A stretch of 64,000 bases of DNA from Anabaena subtropica FACHB-260 (GCF_014697105.1 NZ_JACJRF010000006.1:1-64000), one strand, 5' to 3'; shown: positions 42,469 through 52,710, counted from the stretch's first letter. Notes: generated by a model from the letters alone, not told the origin. Numbers and translations: made by a program.

Positions 42469-43605
42469 ATGACTCAAGCTGTTGATCAAGTCGATTACAA
42501 TACTCTCGATGCGGCTAAACTTCGTTTTATTGAAGCCGCAAAACGTACGCTGCAATTTGCACCGACTTATGGTAATGTACCAGCCACAGGGCTTGGAGGA
42601 AGTGCTAACGCCTTTAACTTCAATTTGGCTCCATTCTTGAATACAGCCAATCCAGAACTCTTTATTAGCCTTGTCCCTGAAGGTCTTGGTACTGCTGATG
42701 ATGCCCGTCCTGATGACCTCTCACAAGAGGAACTAAGACGATTTTGGTGGAATATCGGGATCAAAATTCTCTCTTGTTTAACCAACGATGCTGCTTCTTC
42801 GGGGATGCAAACCGTACTTTTGGGGCTATATCTGCCCTCAAGCACCCCGGAAACTGTATTTACCCCTGCCTTTCTGGATGGGTTTTTAGATGGCGTAGTT
42901 GAAGGATGTAAGCGAATCGGATGCGTTTACATTTCCGGGGAAACTCCCCAACTCAAAACCAAAATGATTCCAGGGCGATTGGATATTGCCGGTTCTGTAT
43001 TTGGAGTCATGCCCCCTGGTGTGGCTCCCATTGATGGTACACGTCTAGCGCCAGGAAATGCGATCGTTTTGGTGGAAAGTACCGGACTCCATGAAAACGG
43101 CTTTACCCCCGTGCGAAAACTAGCCGAATCACTCCCCAATGGGTACAGAACGAAGCTTCCCAGTGGAAAGGAGTTATGGGAAGCCATGAATGCCGCTTCT
43201 CACCTCTATACGCCACTAGTACAGGCAGTGTTGCGTGAGGGTATCCGTCCTACCGCAATGGAAAATATCACCGGTCATGGATGGCAGAAACTTATGCGTT
43301 CTGCTAAACCACTACGGTATGTCATTGATAATTTGTTACCAGTTCCCGAAATATTTCAGTTTGTCGAAAGTCATCTAGAAGGGGGAACAGAAATGATGCT
43401 TTCCGTGTTCAATTACGGAGCAGGATTTGCATTTTATACCGAGACAGAGCAGGATGGAGAGAAAATTGTTCAATTAGCAAAAGAACAAGGATTAACAGCT
43501 GCGATCGCTGGTAGAGTTGAAGCATCTCCCAGTCGTGAAGTAGTAGTCACACCATTTGGCATCACGTTAAAGGGAGAGTCTTTTGGCATTGCCAAAGGCG
43601 CATAA
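42469..43605 (+). CDS. AIR synthase-related (PurM-like) protein
   Basis: VLVESTGLHENGFTPVRKLAESL, NITGHGWQKLMR, NYGAGFAFYT: PurM-superfamily motifs in a divergent protein. Confidence 0.72.
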   Translation: MTQAVDQVDYNTLDAAKLRFIEAAKRTLQFAPTYGNVPATGLGGSANAFNFNLAPFLNTANPELFISLVPEGLGTADDARPDDLSQEELRRFWWNIGIKILSCLTNDAASSGMQTVLLGLYLPSSTPETVFTPAFLDGFLDGVVEGCKRIGCVYISGETPQLKTKMIPGRLDIAGSVFGVMPPGVAPIDGTRLAPGNAIVLVESTGLHENGFTPVRKLAESLPNGYRTKLPSGKELWEAMNAASHLYTPLVQAVLREGIRPTAMENITGHGWQKLMRSAKPLRYVIDNLLPVPEIFQFVESHLEGGTEMMLSVFNYGAGFAFYTETEQDGEKIVQLAKEQGLTAAIAGRVEASPSREVVVTPFGITLKGESFGIAKGA

Positions 43606-43702
43606 GACATTAACACAAAAATTTACAATTCACCATTCAGAATTTCTAGGACTGTGACATGGGTCGGAAATTTCTCTCATCTCCCTATCTGCAGTTCCCG
43701 AC

Positions 43703-45268
43703 CTATTGATCACCAGGCTTATTAAAATTCGGCAATTCTACTGATGCCAAAGACTTGCGCCCCTTTGGTGGTCGCTGGGGATAAATCACGGGTGAAGGTG
43801 ATGGAGTATCGTTAGCAAAGTCATCAAATGAATCTGGGGCTAAGTCAGTTAACGGAAACTCAAATTCATTTATTGGTGAAGCTTCTGAATTATTCTGCTC
43901 TGGCACTTCAGCAATTTTGTCAGTCGAAGATAAAGTAAAAGACAATGTAGAGTTAGTTGGGGAAGGACTATCTTCTACTATTGCTTCAATGGAATGTTCT
44001 GGTGTCTCCTCTTCTTCTACGCTAGTAGCCGAAGTTTCCCAGACAATTGTATCCACTGGCTCACTTTCTGCGACAGCTTCCGATGTAGATGGTGCTGGTG
44101 ATGTAACTCCTGACTGGGAAGAGAAAAACATTTGAATCAGACTATCTATTTGCTGATCTAAATCTGATGAACCCAGCGATGGCGCTTCTTCAGGAGTATT
44201 AGACGGCTCATCTATTTTTGATTCTGGTTCAGTTGGCTGGGAGATTGTACGTATATCTTCCTGATTTTGATCCTTCCCTGGCCAGTTCCAGATAGAAGGT
44301 GGATTAGGCATCGAGTAATCGCTGGTAAATGGGTGGGGCGCTTGAGGTTCTTCCCAAGACTGAGCGGAATCCTCTTCTTGAGAATCTGGTTCTGCTGACC
44401 AAGGTTTAATTGGCTCGGCGTTGGGGAACAAAGACCGTGCTTTCCTGGCAAATCGAGTTTTGTGAGGGACTGTGTTTTGCGTATTTCCAGCACCCGCATC
44501 TGAAGATTCGTAGCTAGGGATCGATGTTTCTAAACATTTTTCCAGCGCTGCTTTAAATTGCAAAGTTTGGCGCTGCTGTCGCATCAGCCGAGTACGCAGT
44601 TCTCGACAAGAGTTTTCTGATTGGATGACCTGTTGAGATTGTTCGCTATAGTTAGTTTGTAATAAAGAACATTCCCGTTCTAATTGGGCAATGCGCTGTT
44701 GACTAATTTTTAATTGAGCTTTATAACTATCAATCAGAATTTCTTGACGTTGAGTAGTTTGGACAGCAGTTTCTAACTGTTGGAATAGAGATTGGATTTG
44801 TTCTTGGGCTGCGGCTAGTTCTTGAGCTTGTTGATTGAGCATAGACTCAGTGACACTAGAGCGTCTCTTCTGCCACTGCAAAGCCTTTTCTGACTCAGCT
44901 AGGTCATCTCGTAAATGTTCCACTTGCTGGTACAGTTCATTGTTTGCAGCACGCAATTCCTCATTAAGCGCCAACAACTTCTGAAATTCATCATTCACAA
45001 CTGCTTGCTTGTCACCATTAGGCTCAACTACCCAATCCTGTTGTTTTGTATCTTGGGGAGAATCAGCAGTTTGTGTGTTGTTTTCTTCATCTTCTGCTGG
45101 TTTCAGGAGTGGCAATTTAGAAGTAGCTGTGTTTTCAGAAGGCACAACTTTGTAAAAAGGACAGATTGTCTGTTCTGGTTGTAGTGAATTAGCAGAAGAA
45201 TTAGGAGATTCCATCACAGCCCTATTGTTTGAGGTGTCAGCTTCATTCATCACTCTTGAACCACCCAC
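43703..45268 (-). CDS. Coiled-coil hypothetical protein with acidic/Ser-rich disordered C-terminus
   Basis: Long Q/E/L-rich heptads (about residues 90-240) followed by SPTNS/EES-rich sequence. Confidence 0.65.
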   Translation of the reverse strand: MGGSRVMNEADTSNNRAVMESPNSSANSLQPEQTICPFYKVVPSENTATSKLPLLKPAEDEENNTQTADSPQDTKQQDWVVEPNGDKQAVVNDEFQKLLALNEELRAANNELYQQVEHLRDDLAESEKALQWQKRRSSVTESMLNQQAQELAAAQEQIQSLFQQLETAVQTTQRQEILIDSYKAQLKISQQRIAQLERECSLLQTNYSEQSQQVIQSENSCRELRTRLMRQQRQTLQFKAALEKCLETSIPSYESSDAGAGNTQNTVPHKTRFARKARSLFPNAEPIKPWSAEPDSQEEDSAQSWEEPQAPHPFTSDYSMPNPPSIWNWPGKDQNQEDIRTISQPTEPESKIDEPSNTPEEAPSLGSSDLDQQIDSLIQMFFSSQSGVTSPAPSTSEAVAESEPVDTIVWETSATSVEEEETPEHSIEAIVEDSPSPTNSTLSFTLSSTDKIAEVPEQNNSEASPINEFEFPLTDLAPDSFDDFANDTPSPSPVIYPQRPPKGRKSLASVELPNFNKPGDQ

Positions 45269-45679
45269 TTAAAAATCCCAGCAATGCTAACATTAGCATT
45301 GCTTTTCAAGTGCTTAGGGATGGCTCTATCAACCAAGTTAGACTTCTCCCCAGCATGGGTAATTAGTAATTGATTCAGTGTTCCCCATTTTGCATATATA
45401 ACTGATGTCGTTATAACATTATGAGCTTGCCCCCCGTCAACCTGAGACCTGACGAGGGTTTCGAGTTCAAATGCTACAAATATATAAACCGCAGTACAGA
45501 TACCTAATCGAGTTTTCAGCCTGCTTGCCTTTTATAAACAGTTATACGGTAGTAGCTCGCTGGTACAAATTCACACACTAGAGAAACACTGTCTCTGTAT
45601 ATAATTTATCAAATGTCTAGTGTGTAAAAGTTAAAAATTAAAAAGGTCATTAGTCCTCTCCTACTCCCCTTGCTCCCCA

Positions 45680-47161
45680 TTACGGCAACCAACGGGGATG
45701 AAAGCCGATAAAGGGTAGCTTTTCTGGTTTGATGGTGCTGATGGCTGTGTCGGAAATGGGTAGAAGAGGCATCAGCCAGAGATTGCTGCTGACGATCGCT
45801 TCACCATCATCTGTTTTCAATATTCTGGTTGTACGTGTATCGGGGTTGCTTTGAGCAACTATTTGGTCAAACAACAAGCCTAAACCATCGGGTGATAAGC
45901 TCATTTGTACGTTTCTTTGTTCTATTGGTAAAACTAGCAATGGTTTTTGCTGTCCAGTTTTTGTGTCAATTGCCACCAAGTAAGGCTGTTCTACATATTG
46001 TTCTTTGGATACAAGCTGTGTCAGCAAGCAATAGAGGGTGGGTAAGGCTGGATCAAACTGGCAACTAAGAATTGAGCCTGTGGTTTTTAATAAGGGTTTC
46101 TGGGTGCCTTGGTTTGTCACCAAAAACAAATCTTTTGTGAAATCTGTGTTAAATTTCACCATTGCTGCTTGCGAGCCATCTTTAGAGAATGCCTGGACTA
46201 GCCCAAATTGGGGGAGAAAATCTAGGGGTTTGCTGGCATCTTCTTGTAGTGGTAGGATGGCGGCTCCTTGACCCTGGGCAACGGCTACGGCTTGACTGTC
46301 GGGAGTAATCATAAAATCTCCCCCTGGCTGGCTTTTTAGACGTTGAGGGGTGGGTCTTTGTCCTGATTTGCTGGTAGTTGACATAAACCACAGTCCAAAG
46401 TCACTGGGATCATTTCTATTTCCCCGTTGGACAACTATGGTTTCTCCATCGGCTGACAGGTCAAATTTTAGGTTTTGATATTCTTTATTATCTAAAACTA
46501 GGTCAATTCTACCTGCTGGTGTATCAGATTTGGCGGCAATGCCTGTTGTGACTGTGTATAATTGCGCTGAAAGTAAGTCTTGATTATTGGCAGCACGAGC
46601 CGAAAATAGGATTTTTTCTCCATTGGGGAATGGTTTAAAGTCCATGACAACTAAGTCTTTGGGACTAAGTACCTTTTTCTGCTCTAGAGACAAGTTGTAA
46701 AGTACTAGCTGTCCCTGGTCTTGTTGATCGGCTCCAATGTAGAGAATGACGCGATCGCGTGTGCGAAATTGACTAGTAAAGGGCTGAATTAGCTGATTTT
46801 TTTGTTCTTTTTGGGCGAACCTATCTTTAGCTCCCTGCAACTGCAATTTATAATTAGTTCCATAAGGTGCTGGTGTTAGTAAGGTATAAACCATCCTTCG
46901 TCCCGCCCAACTGAATTTACCCGCTAGAGGCGGTTCAATTTTTAAGTTGTCCTCTACGCTTTTTATGTCCATTGGACGGCTAAAGGTGAGGGAGAAGGAG
47001 ATATCTTCTGCCCCGATTTGTTGATTTTGCCAAGTAAAATCTCGCACGCGAGAGGCTACAACATCGCCTTGCAGTATGAGCAGACCAATTAGTAAACTCA
47101 AAATTAACATCAAGGCGATCGCCACGCGATCTAGTGGTTGAAGAAAAGGTTTGGTAGTCAT
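45680..47161 (-). CDS. Hypothetical protein: N-terminal TM, Ig-like domain and WD40/beta-propeller-like repeats
   Basis: ISFSLTFSRPMDIKSVEDNLKIEPPLAGKFSWAGRRMVYTL (Big-type), then SADGETIVVQRG, TPDSQAVAVAQG, SPDGLGLLFDQ propeller-like repeats. Confidence 0.72.
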   Translation of the reverse strand: MTTKPFLQPLDRVAIALMLILSLLIGLLILQGDVVASRVRDFTWQNQQIGAEDISFSLTFSRPMDIKSVEDNLKIEPPLAGKFSWAGRRMVYTLLTPAPYGTNYKLQLQGAKDRFAQKEQKNQLIQPFTSQFRTRDRVILYIGADQQDQGQLVLYNLSLEQKKVLSPKDLVVMDFKPFPNGEKILFSARAANNQDLLSAQLYTVTTGIAAKSDTPAGRIDLVLDNKEYQNLKFDLSADGETIVVQRGNRNDPSDFGLWFMSTTSKSGQRPTPQRLKSQPGGDFMITPDSQAVAVAQGQGAAILPLQEDASKPLDFLPQFGLVQAFSKDGSQAAMVKFNTDFTKDLFLVTNQGTQKPLLKTTGSILSCQFDPALPTLYCLLTQLVSKEQYVEQPYLVAIDTKTGQQKPLLVLPIEQRNVQMSLSPDGLGLLFDQIVAQSNPDTRTTRILKTDDGEAIVSSNLWLMPLLPISDTAISTIKPEKLPFIGFHPRWLP

Positions 47162-47163
47162 TG

Positions 47164-47193
47164 GTCAGTTGTCAGTTGTCAGTTGTCAGTTGT
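47164..47193. repeat. STRR heptamer (gtcagtt)x4
   Basis: Read directly; abuts the start codon of the 45680-47161 gene. Confidence 0.95.
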
Positions 47194-47223
47194 GATTCTC
47201 TTCATCCCCTTTCAATCTATTGA

Positions 47224-47982
47224 CTAATAACTATATGGATTTGCTGGTTGGGAAATCTTCTTTAATGAGTTAGCGACAATAGTTAGTTGACGTTTACCAC
47301 TTAAGGTTTCTGTGGTCATTTGTCCTTCTACTTCTAGCCAAGTGTCGGGTGCGTAGCGTTCTTGATCAGCTGCTAATTTGACTGGCAAACCTACAGGATA
47401 AGCATCGGCGGCACAGCAGGTGAGGACAAATCTAGCTAGGAAGATATATTCTTTGCCAATGTCTGGGGGATGGATGACAAATCCTTGCACTTTGGCTTTT
47501 TGTCCTGTGTAAGCATCTGGTTCGGGATAGACATTGACTGTGCGTACCCAATCTACGAGCGATCGCTCTTCTGGACGAACGGAGGCGCGGAAGGATTGGG
47601 GTTGCAAGCGGGAAGTGGTCAATAAATCAGTTACACCCCTCTGGAGTGCTTTATCGCTGGCAAAAACTTGTGGTGTAATCACTAAGCCTGCGATCGCCGT
47701 GATCAATAGTAAGCCACTACCCCAACCAGGGGCAAAGAAAGTTATGTGCTGAGGGTTCGGGGTGACATCACGAGGACGCAAGCGCCACAGTTCTTTAGCC
47801 TTAGTGAAGCCAATCATTAATAAAACAATCCCGGCTACTATGACCAATCCAAAATAATTGGGGTGAATTAATAAATTGAGTTTGCCAGTCAGCCAATATC
47901 TCAGCATTAACACGCCCCAGGCTGTAATTGCCAAGACATCCAGCCAAGAAAGTAGTTTATTGGGAACTTGAGATTTAGTCAT
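47224..47982 (-). CDS. TIGR03943-type (YcgQ-like) membrane protein, putative permease partner
   Basis: TM segments plus LVDWVRTVNVYPEPDAYTGQKAKVQGFVIHPPDIGKEYIFLARFVLTCCAADAYPVGLPV. Confidence 0.82.
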   Translation of the reverse strand: MTKSQVPNKLLSWLDVLAITAWGVLMLRYWLTGKLNLLIHPNYFGLVIVAGIVLLMIGFTKAKELWRLRPRDVTPNPQHITFFAPGWGSGLLLITAIAGLVITPQVFASDKALQRGVTDLLTTSRLQPQSFRASVRPEERSLVDWVRTVNVYPEPDAYTGQKAKVQGFVIHPPDIGKEYIFLARFVLTCCAADAYPVGLPVKLAADQERYAPDTWLEVEGQMTTETLSGKRQLTIVANSLKKISQPANPYSY

Positions 47983-48053
47983 TGGTTATTTAGTCAATGG
48001 TCAATAGTCATTAGTTGTTGTTTTGTACTGTGGAATATTGACTCTGGAATAAA

Positions 48054-49124
48054 TTAAAGAACGTGCAAGTTGATGAAAAGAGTAAACAAGAATGTTAGTA
48101 GTCCGGCTAAGGCGAATAGGTAAAAGATTGTCTTGGGTTTGAATATGGATAACATCAAGCCAACACTTTTGATGTCGATCATTGGCCCGAAGACAAGAAA
48201 AGCTAATAAAGAACCAGTGCTGAAAGTGGCGGCGAATGATAGAGCAAAAAATGAATCGACAGTAGAACAAATTGATACTACTGCGGCTAACACTAGCATG
48301 ACGAGAATTGAGGTAATCGGCCCAGCACCTAAGCTGAGAATGACTTCACGGGGTGCTAAAACTTGAACAGCCGCCGCGATAGCGCTACCAATGATCATGA
48401 CTGCGCCTAATTCTCGTAATTCTTGAATACTGTTATCTAGTGAAAGGCGCAGTTTAGCCCTAAAGGGTTTGTCGGCGCTGGTGCTAATCTCATTGACTGG
48501 GGCTAGGTTAGTATCCAACCGTGTTGGTATACCACCTGCTCGACCACCTAAAATGTAAGTTCCTGAACGCAATATATTTGGTGTACTTGTGTCCTTGGCT
48601 GAGGAATATCTACCCCGGCGTTTTGTTTCGGGTTTGGCGGGGGGATTAAACTTTAAATAACGGGCGATCGCTGGTTGGACTATGGGTTGTAAGTCTGTCT
48701 GAGAACTGAAAACACAACCGATAATTGTGGCAATTAACAGCGAAAATACTACACGTAAAATTACTATTTCTGGCTGTTCCCGAAATGCTGTCCATGTTGA
48801 CCAAATTACAATTGGGTTAATTGTTGGTGCTGCTAGTAAAAAACCAACTGCTACAGGCGTGGGTACTCCTTGCATCAGCAAGCGCCGCGCTACTGGTACA
48901 TTCCCGCATTCACACACTGGAAACAAAAAGCCGACCATACTGCCGACTAAAGCTCCTAGTAAGGGGTTTCTGGGCATTCTTTCTACCAATTTGCGCTCAT
49001 CAATAAAAAACAGCAGCACACTGGAGAATAAAACCCCAAGCAGTAAAAAAGGCATTGCCTCGACTAGCAGACTCAGAAATATTGTGAAACCATTGTTCAG
49101 TTGATTCATGGGCCTCGTAGTCAA
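48054..49124 (-). CDS. UPF0718/DUF318 (YcgR-like) permease
   Basis: SLLVEAMPFLLLGVLFSSVL, FPVCECGNVPVARRLLMQGVPTPVAVGFLLAAPTINPIVIWST, STVDSFFALSFA. Confidence 0.88.
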   Translation of the reverse strand: MTTRPMNQLNNGFTIFLSLLVEAMPFLLLGVLFSSVLLFFIDERKLVERMPRNPLLGALVGSMVGFLFPVCECGNVPVARRLLMQGVPTPVAVGFLLAAPTINPIVIWSTWTAFREQPEIVILRVVFSLLIATIIGCVFSSQTDLQPIVQPAIARYLKFNPPAKPETKRRGRYSSAKDTSTPNILRSGTYILGGRAGGIPTRLDTNLAPVNEISTSADKPFRAKLRLSLDNSIQELRELGAVMIIGSAIAAAVQVLAPREVILSLGAGPITSILVMLVLAAVVSICSTVDSFFALSFAATFSTGSLLAFLVFGPMIDIKSVGLMLSIFKPKTIFYLFALAGLLTFLFTLFINLHVL

Positions 49125-49930
49125 AAGCTCTGTGGATTTTTGAGGTTATGCCTAGTCATTCTATCGAAACGGGGATCAAACACATTTGGTTACAATGCAA
49201 CATAACATTTGGATAATAAGTTGATTGTGGACTTATATGACAATTCCCAATTACATCATGTACATTACACCCTAGCTTCTAATCCCTAGTCTCTAGCCCT
49301 TAACTTCAAAGAGAAGTAGCTCACTAAAACGCTATGTTTGGGCTTAAGCAATGATTGGTGGTGGTTTGTCAGCACATAGCTATTTTTACTTGAGTGAATT
49401 TACTGGCAATGAAAATTTTAAAGATTGTTCTCCTGCGAAAATAGTTCCGGTACTAGCAGAGTAGGTATAGAGTTACGTAAATTTTAAGTACCTAATATTT
49501 ATACTTACTATCAATTAGCTCTTGAGAGTATTAACTTCCGGGTATTTTCATCAAGGATTCATACTTTTTAAATAATTGGGGATCACTGTAGTAATCAGTT
49601 ATCAGAGCTATGTTAGCTCTCCTGTAAAGCTTTGAGGCTTTTGTTTGCTATGAATATGCAAATGAATTGCTCTCGTTGCTAACTTACAACTAAATTTTTA
49701 TGATCCCTGGTGCAATTATATTTTCACTTTGGTTGATTTTTTACTATAAAAACTTTCAAATTGCAAGCCCAACTGCCAAAATCAACTTATATACTTTAAG
49801 TATTTTCACGATATTCATCTATTTAAAGTATAAGTATTGTTACAGTAAGAAATTTTGTGTAGTGTTTACTAACTACAGTGCCAGTGGTAAACGTAGAAGC
49901 TAAGATATTAGCTTATTTAGTTGTCAGTCT

Positions 49931-51310
49931 TTGTATATATCAGAATTCCAAGTGTCACAAGAATTTTGTTCTCTCATATCACCACCTGTTTTAAGTGTTG
50001 GTAGCGATCGCGATTTAGGTTTAGATTCCACTGTCCTGGAACTACCAATGTACACTTTTCAAGTAGAAGTTAGCTTTACTGGTGCAGAAGTAGCAAAGTA
50101 TTTTGACAAAGACCCCTTGTTACCAGGAGTGATTTTACTAGATCAGGGAAAGTTTATCGGAATGATTTCCCGGCGACGACTGGTAGAATTTTTGATTCGT
50201 CCCTATGGACAAGAGTTGTTTAACAAACAACCATTAGATGTTCTCTACAGTTATGCTCGCACAGCAATTATGGTGCTTGTTGATACTACACCAATTTTGA
50301 CCGCGATGCAAAATACCTTGAGGCGATCGCCAGAATTTTTGGCAGAACCTCTAGTGGTACAAACAGCAGAAAATGACTACAGATTATTAGATCCCCATGA
50401 ATTAAACATTGCAGCTTGGCAAATTCGCGGTATAGAAACTCAGGTACGTTATGAACGCAGTCAAGCCCAAATGATTCAAAACGATAAAATGGCCAGATTG
50501 GGGAGATTAGTCGATGGAGTAGCACACGAAATTTTAGACCCTGTAGGTTTTATTTGGGGTAACTTAACTTATATATCTAACTACAGCCAAGATTTACTTA
50601 AGCTAATAGCTGCTTATGATAATTGTTTACCTCAAGCTTGTAAGCAGATAAATGATGTTAAAGAAGAAATTGAATTTGATTATTTAGAACAAGATTTATC
50701 TAAAGCATTAACTAGCGCTATTTCTGGTGCAGAAAGATTAAAAAAACTTGTTACTAGCTTGCAAAACTTCTGCCATATTGATGCAGTTTATCCAAAACCA
50801 GTAGATTTACACGCTTGTATAGATAGTATTGTCATTTTAATTAAAAGTCGGTTAAAAGGAGAAATTTCTATTATTAATAATTACGGTAAAATCCCCCCTG
50901 TTTCTTGCTTTATAGGTCAATTAAATCAAGTATTGATGAATATTTTGAGTCAAGCTGTAGATAGTTTGCTAGATGAAGCGGTGCGTCAGCAACTGCAACC
51001 AGATTGTAGTAAAAATTTTAAGCAAGCCACAATAGAAATTACAACAGAAATTATTTCTCAAGCCGCAACCAAAGCAAACGAACCAGATTCACGCTGGATT
51101 TCAATTTGCATTGCTGATAATAGTCTAGGAATGTCTGATGAATTACAACAACAAATACTCGAAAATTTTTCTATAGAAAAAAGAACTGACAAAGAAACAA
51201 GTCTAGCCGTCAGTTATCGTATCATTACTGCTAGACACGGTAGTAAATTAAATTTCTCATCGACACTAGGCATAGGTACAAAGTTTGAAATTTTACTACC
51301 TTTACTTTAG
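49931..51310 (+). CDS. Histidine-kinase-like protein with N-terminal CBS-like region
   Basis: KFIGMISRRRLVEFL, MARLGRLVDGVAHEILDPVGFIWGNL (H-box-like), degenerate N and G boxes. TTG start uncertain. Confidence 0.75.
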   Translation: MYISEFQVSQEFCSLISPPVLSVGSDRDLGLDSTVLELPMYTFQVEVSFTGAEVAKYFDKDPLLPGVILLDQGKFIGMISRRRLVEFLIRPYGQELFNKQPLDVLYSYARTAIMVLVDTTPILTAMQNTLRRSPEFLAEPLVVQTAENDYRLLDPHELNIAAWQIRGIETQVRYERSQAQMIQNDKMARLGRLVDGVAHEILDPVGFIWGNLTYISNYSQDLLKLIAAYDNCLPQACKQINDVKEEIEFDYLEQDLSKALTSAISGAERLKKLVTSLQNFCHIDAVYPKPVDLHACIDSIVILIKSRLKGEISIINNYGKIPPVSCFIGQLNQVLMNILSQAVDSLLDEAVRQQLQPDCSKNFKQATIEITTEIISQAATKANEPDSRWISICIADNSLGMSDELQQQILENFSIEKRTDKETSLAVSYRIITARHGSKLNFSSTLGIGTKFEILLPLL

Positions 51311-51468
51311 TCAATAGTCATTGGTCAATAGTCAATTCTCGTCTCAACCTACTTCCTCATCTCCCGATTTATCCTAGTACAGCATGGCGTAAATAAAGCC
51401 AACATTTAAATTTGTTAAAAAGCCTATCTTATAAACTTTTTCATGTTTGACTTTTGACCGTATCAATT

Positions 51469-51588
51469 TTAGATTTTGGATTTTGGATTATTTTTCGTTT
51501 CAAGCCCCGTTCCTTGTGGGCGGAACAAATCTAAAATACTTGCTGCGCTGCGTCCGCGAGGAAGACAGCAAATCTAAAATCCAAAATT
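51469..51588. repeat. Dispersed element with ttttggatttt-type inverted arms and GC-rich core
   Basis: attttggattttggatt...gcgctgcgtccgcgaggaaga...aaatctaaaatccaaaatt. Confidence 0.55.
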
Positions 51589-51614
51589 GATTGACTTTTG
51601 ACTTCACGGCGGTA

Positions 51615-52493
51615 CTAGCCTCCGCTTGCTTCTCCCCAATCTCTAATCACAGAAAAAAGCGCAGAGTAGTCATCATTGGCAAATGACATTTTCATTGTTG
51701 TTTGTAAAAGTCTCTGCACTGTTTCAATACTACTGAGATCCAAACCTAAATATTGGGCTTCGGAAATAAACAAATCTGTGTCTTTGAGTAAGTGTTTTGT
51801 CGGAAAATTCGGATTGCTATAATTGCCATCCAACATCCTTTGCAGCTTTTTATCAAAGGTAGGTGCATATAGCGCACTTTCGCGTAGGACTTGCATAAAT
51901 TTGTCCACATCAATACCTTGACGCTGCACAAACGCTAAACTAAGAGCAAAACTAGTAGTTAATGAAGCAATTAGCTGATTTAGGGCTAATTTCAACCCAG
52001 ATGCAGTTCCTACTGGCCCTATCAGTAAAGGTTCTGGGCCAAAATTCTTGAGTAAATCTAGACGACGTTCATATTGTTTGGGTTCAGCGCCTACCATCAC
52101 CGTCAGCGTACCTGCTTTAGCTTCGGGAATACTTCCTAACACTGGCGCTTCTATATATTCGCCGCCACCACCAACTACAGAATCTCGAATTTCTTGGCTT
52201 TGTGTGGAGGTAATTGTTCCCATCTGAATGATGGTGCGTCCTTCGAGAGTCCGCCAAGAAGTGTCCGAAAGCAACACATGATATATTGCTGCGGCATTAG
52301 TCAGCATGAGGATGACGCACTCAGCCTCTCGAATTGCGTAGCGGGGATGTGTCACTACTTCCGCGCCAGCTGCTTGTAATGGTGCTAGTTTTTCTGGGGT
52401 ACGGTTATAGGCAACTACCTGTATATCTGCTGCTAACAATCTTTGGGCCATTGGTAGTCCCATAAGTCCAGTTCCCAGAAATGCCACCTTCAT
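51615..52493 (-). CDS. NAD(P)-dependent oxidoreductase, 3-hydroxyisobutyrate dehydrogenase family
   Basis: VAFLGTGLMGLPMAQRLLAADIQVVAYNRTPEK, GPVGTASGLKLALNQLIAS, KHLLKDTDLF. Confidence 0.92.
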   Translation of the reverse strand: MKVAFLGTGLMGLPMAQRLLAADIQVVAYNRTPEKLAPLQAAGAEVVTHPRYAIREAECVILMLTNAAAIYHVLLSDTSWRTLEGRTIIQMGTITSTQSQEIRDSVVGGGGEYIEAPVLGSIPEAKAGTLTVMVGAEPKQYERRLDLLKNFGPEPLLIGPVGTASGLKLALNQLIASLTTSFALSLAFVQRQGIDVDKFMQVLRESALYAPTFDKKLQRMLDGNYSNPNFPTKHLLKDTDLFISEAQYLGLDLSSIETVQRLLQTTMKMSFANDDYSALFSVIRDWGEASGG

Positions 52494-52614
52494 TTTTCAC
52501 GTTCCTTTGATAAAGCCGCGTTTCCATCGTTTGATTGTAGGTTGTTAGGGAGTAGCTATTTAACAGTTAACAGATTTACATGATTTTTCTACTCCCTACG
52601 TCCGGATCTAGCGA

Positions 52615-52710
52615 TCAGCCACCTGCGGCAAAAGTTGCCATAATTACAACTGAAAGCAAGATACCAGGACTAAGTAGTGTTACTAGCATTAACAAGTCAT
52701 GAGCAGTCAT
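52615..52710 (-). CDS. Putative 31-aa single-TM membrane peptide; not in supplied ORF track
   Basis: MTAHDLLMLVTLLSPGILLSVVIMATFAAGG*; AGGGGAGA Shine-Dalgarno-like sequence upstream of ATG. Confidence 0.6.
   Translation of the reverse strand: MTAHDLLMLVTLLSPGILLSVVIMATFAAGG

Noticed and set aside
45425-45475. tRNA-like segment ccccgtcaacctgagacctgacgagggtttcgagttcaaat
   Set aside because: There is a T-loop-like string and a short hairpin, but no complete cloverleaf, acceptor stem or anticodon arm could be drawn.
39817-47193. Tandem heptamers considered as CRISPR
   Set aside because: Units are 7 nt with no unique spacers; they are STRR-type simple repeats.
48133-49104. Plus-strand ORFs (48133-48366, 48727-49104, 48821-49006) opposite the permease gene
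   Set aside because: They are antisense shadows of a well-supported UPF0718 permease; translations lack family motifs.
48054-49260. Possible Zur box upstream of the permease gene
   Set aside because: The only candidate (tttggataataagttg) lacks the dyad symmetry expected for a Zur site.
49700-49903. 67-aa ORF upstream of the histidine-kinase-like gene
   Set aside because: AT-rich, Ile/Tyr/Lys-rich translation with no Shine-Dalgarno or family motif; not supportable as a gene.
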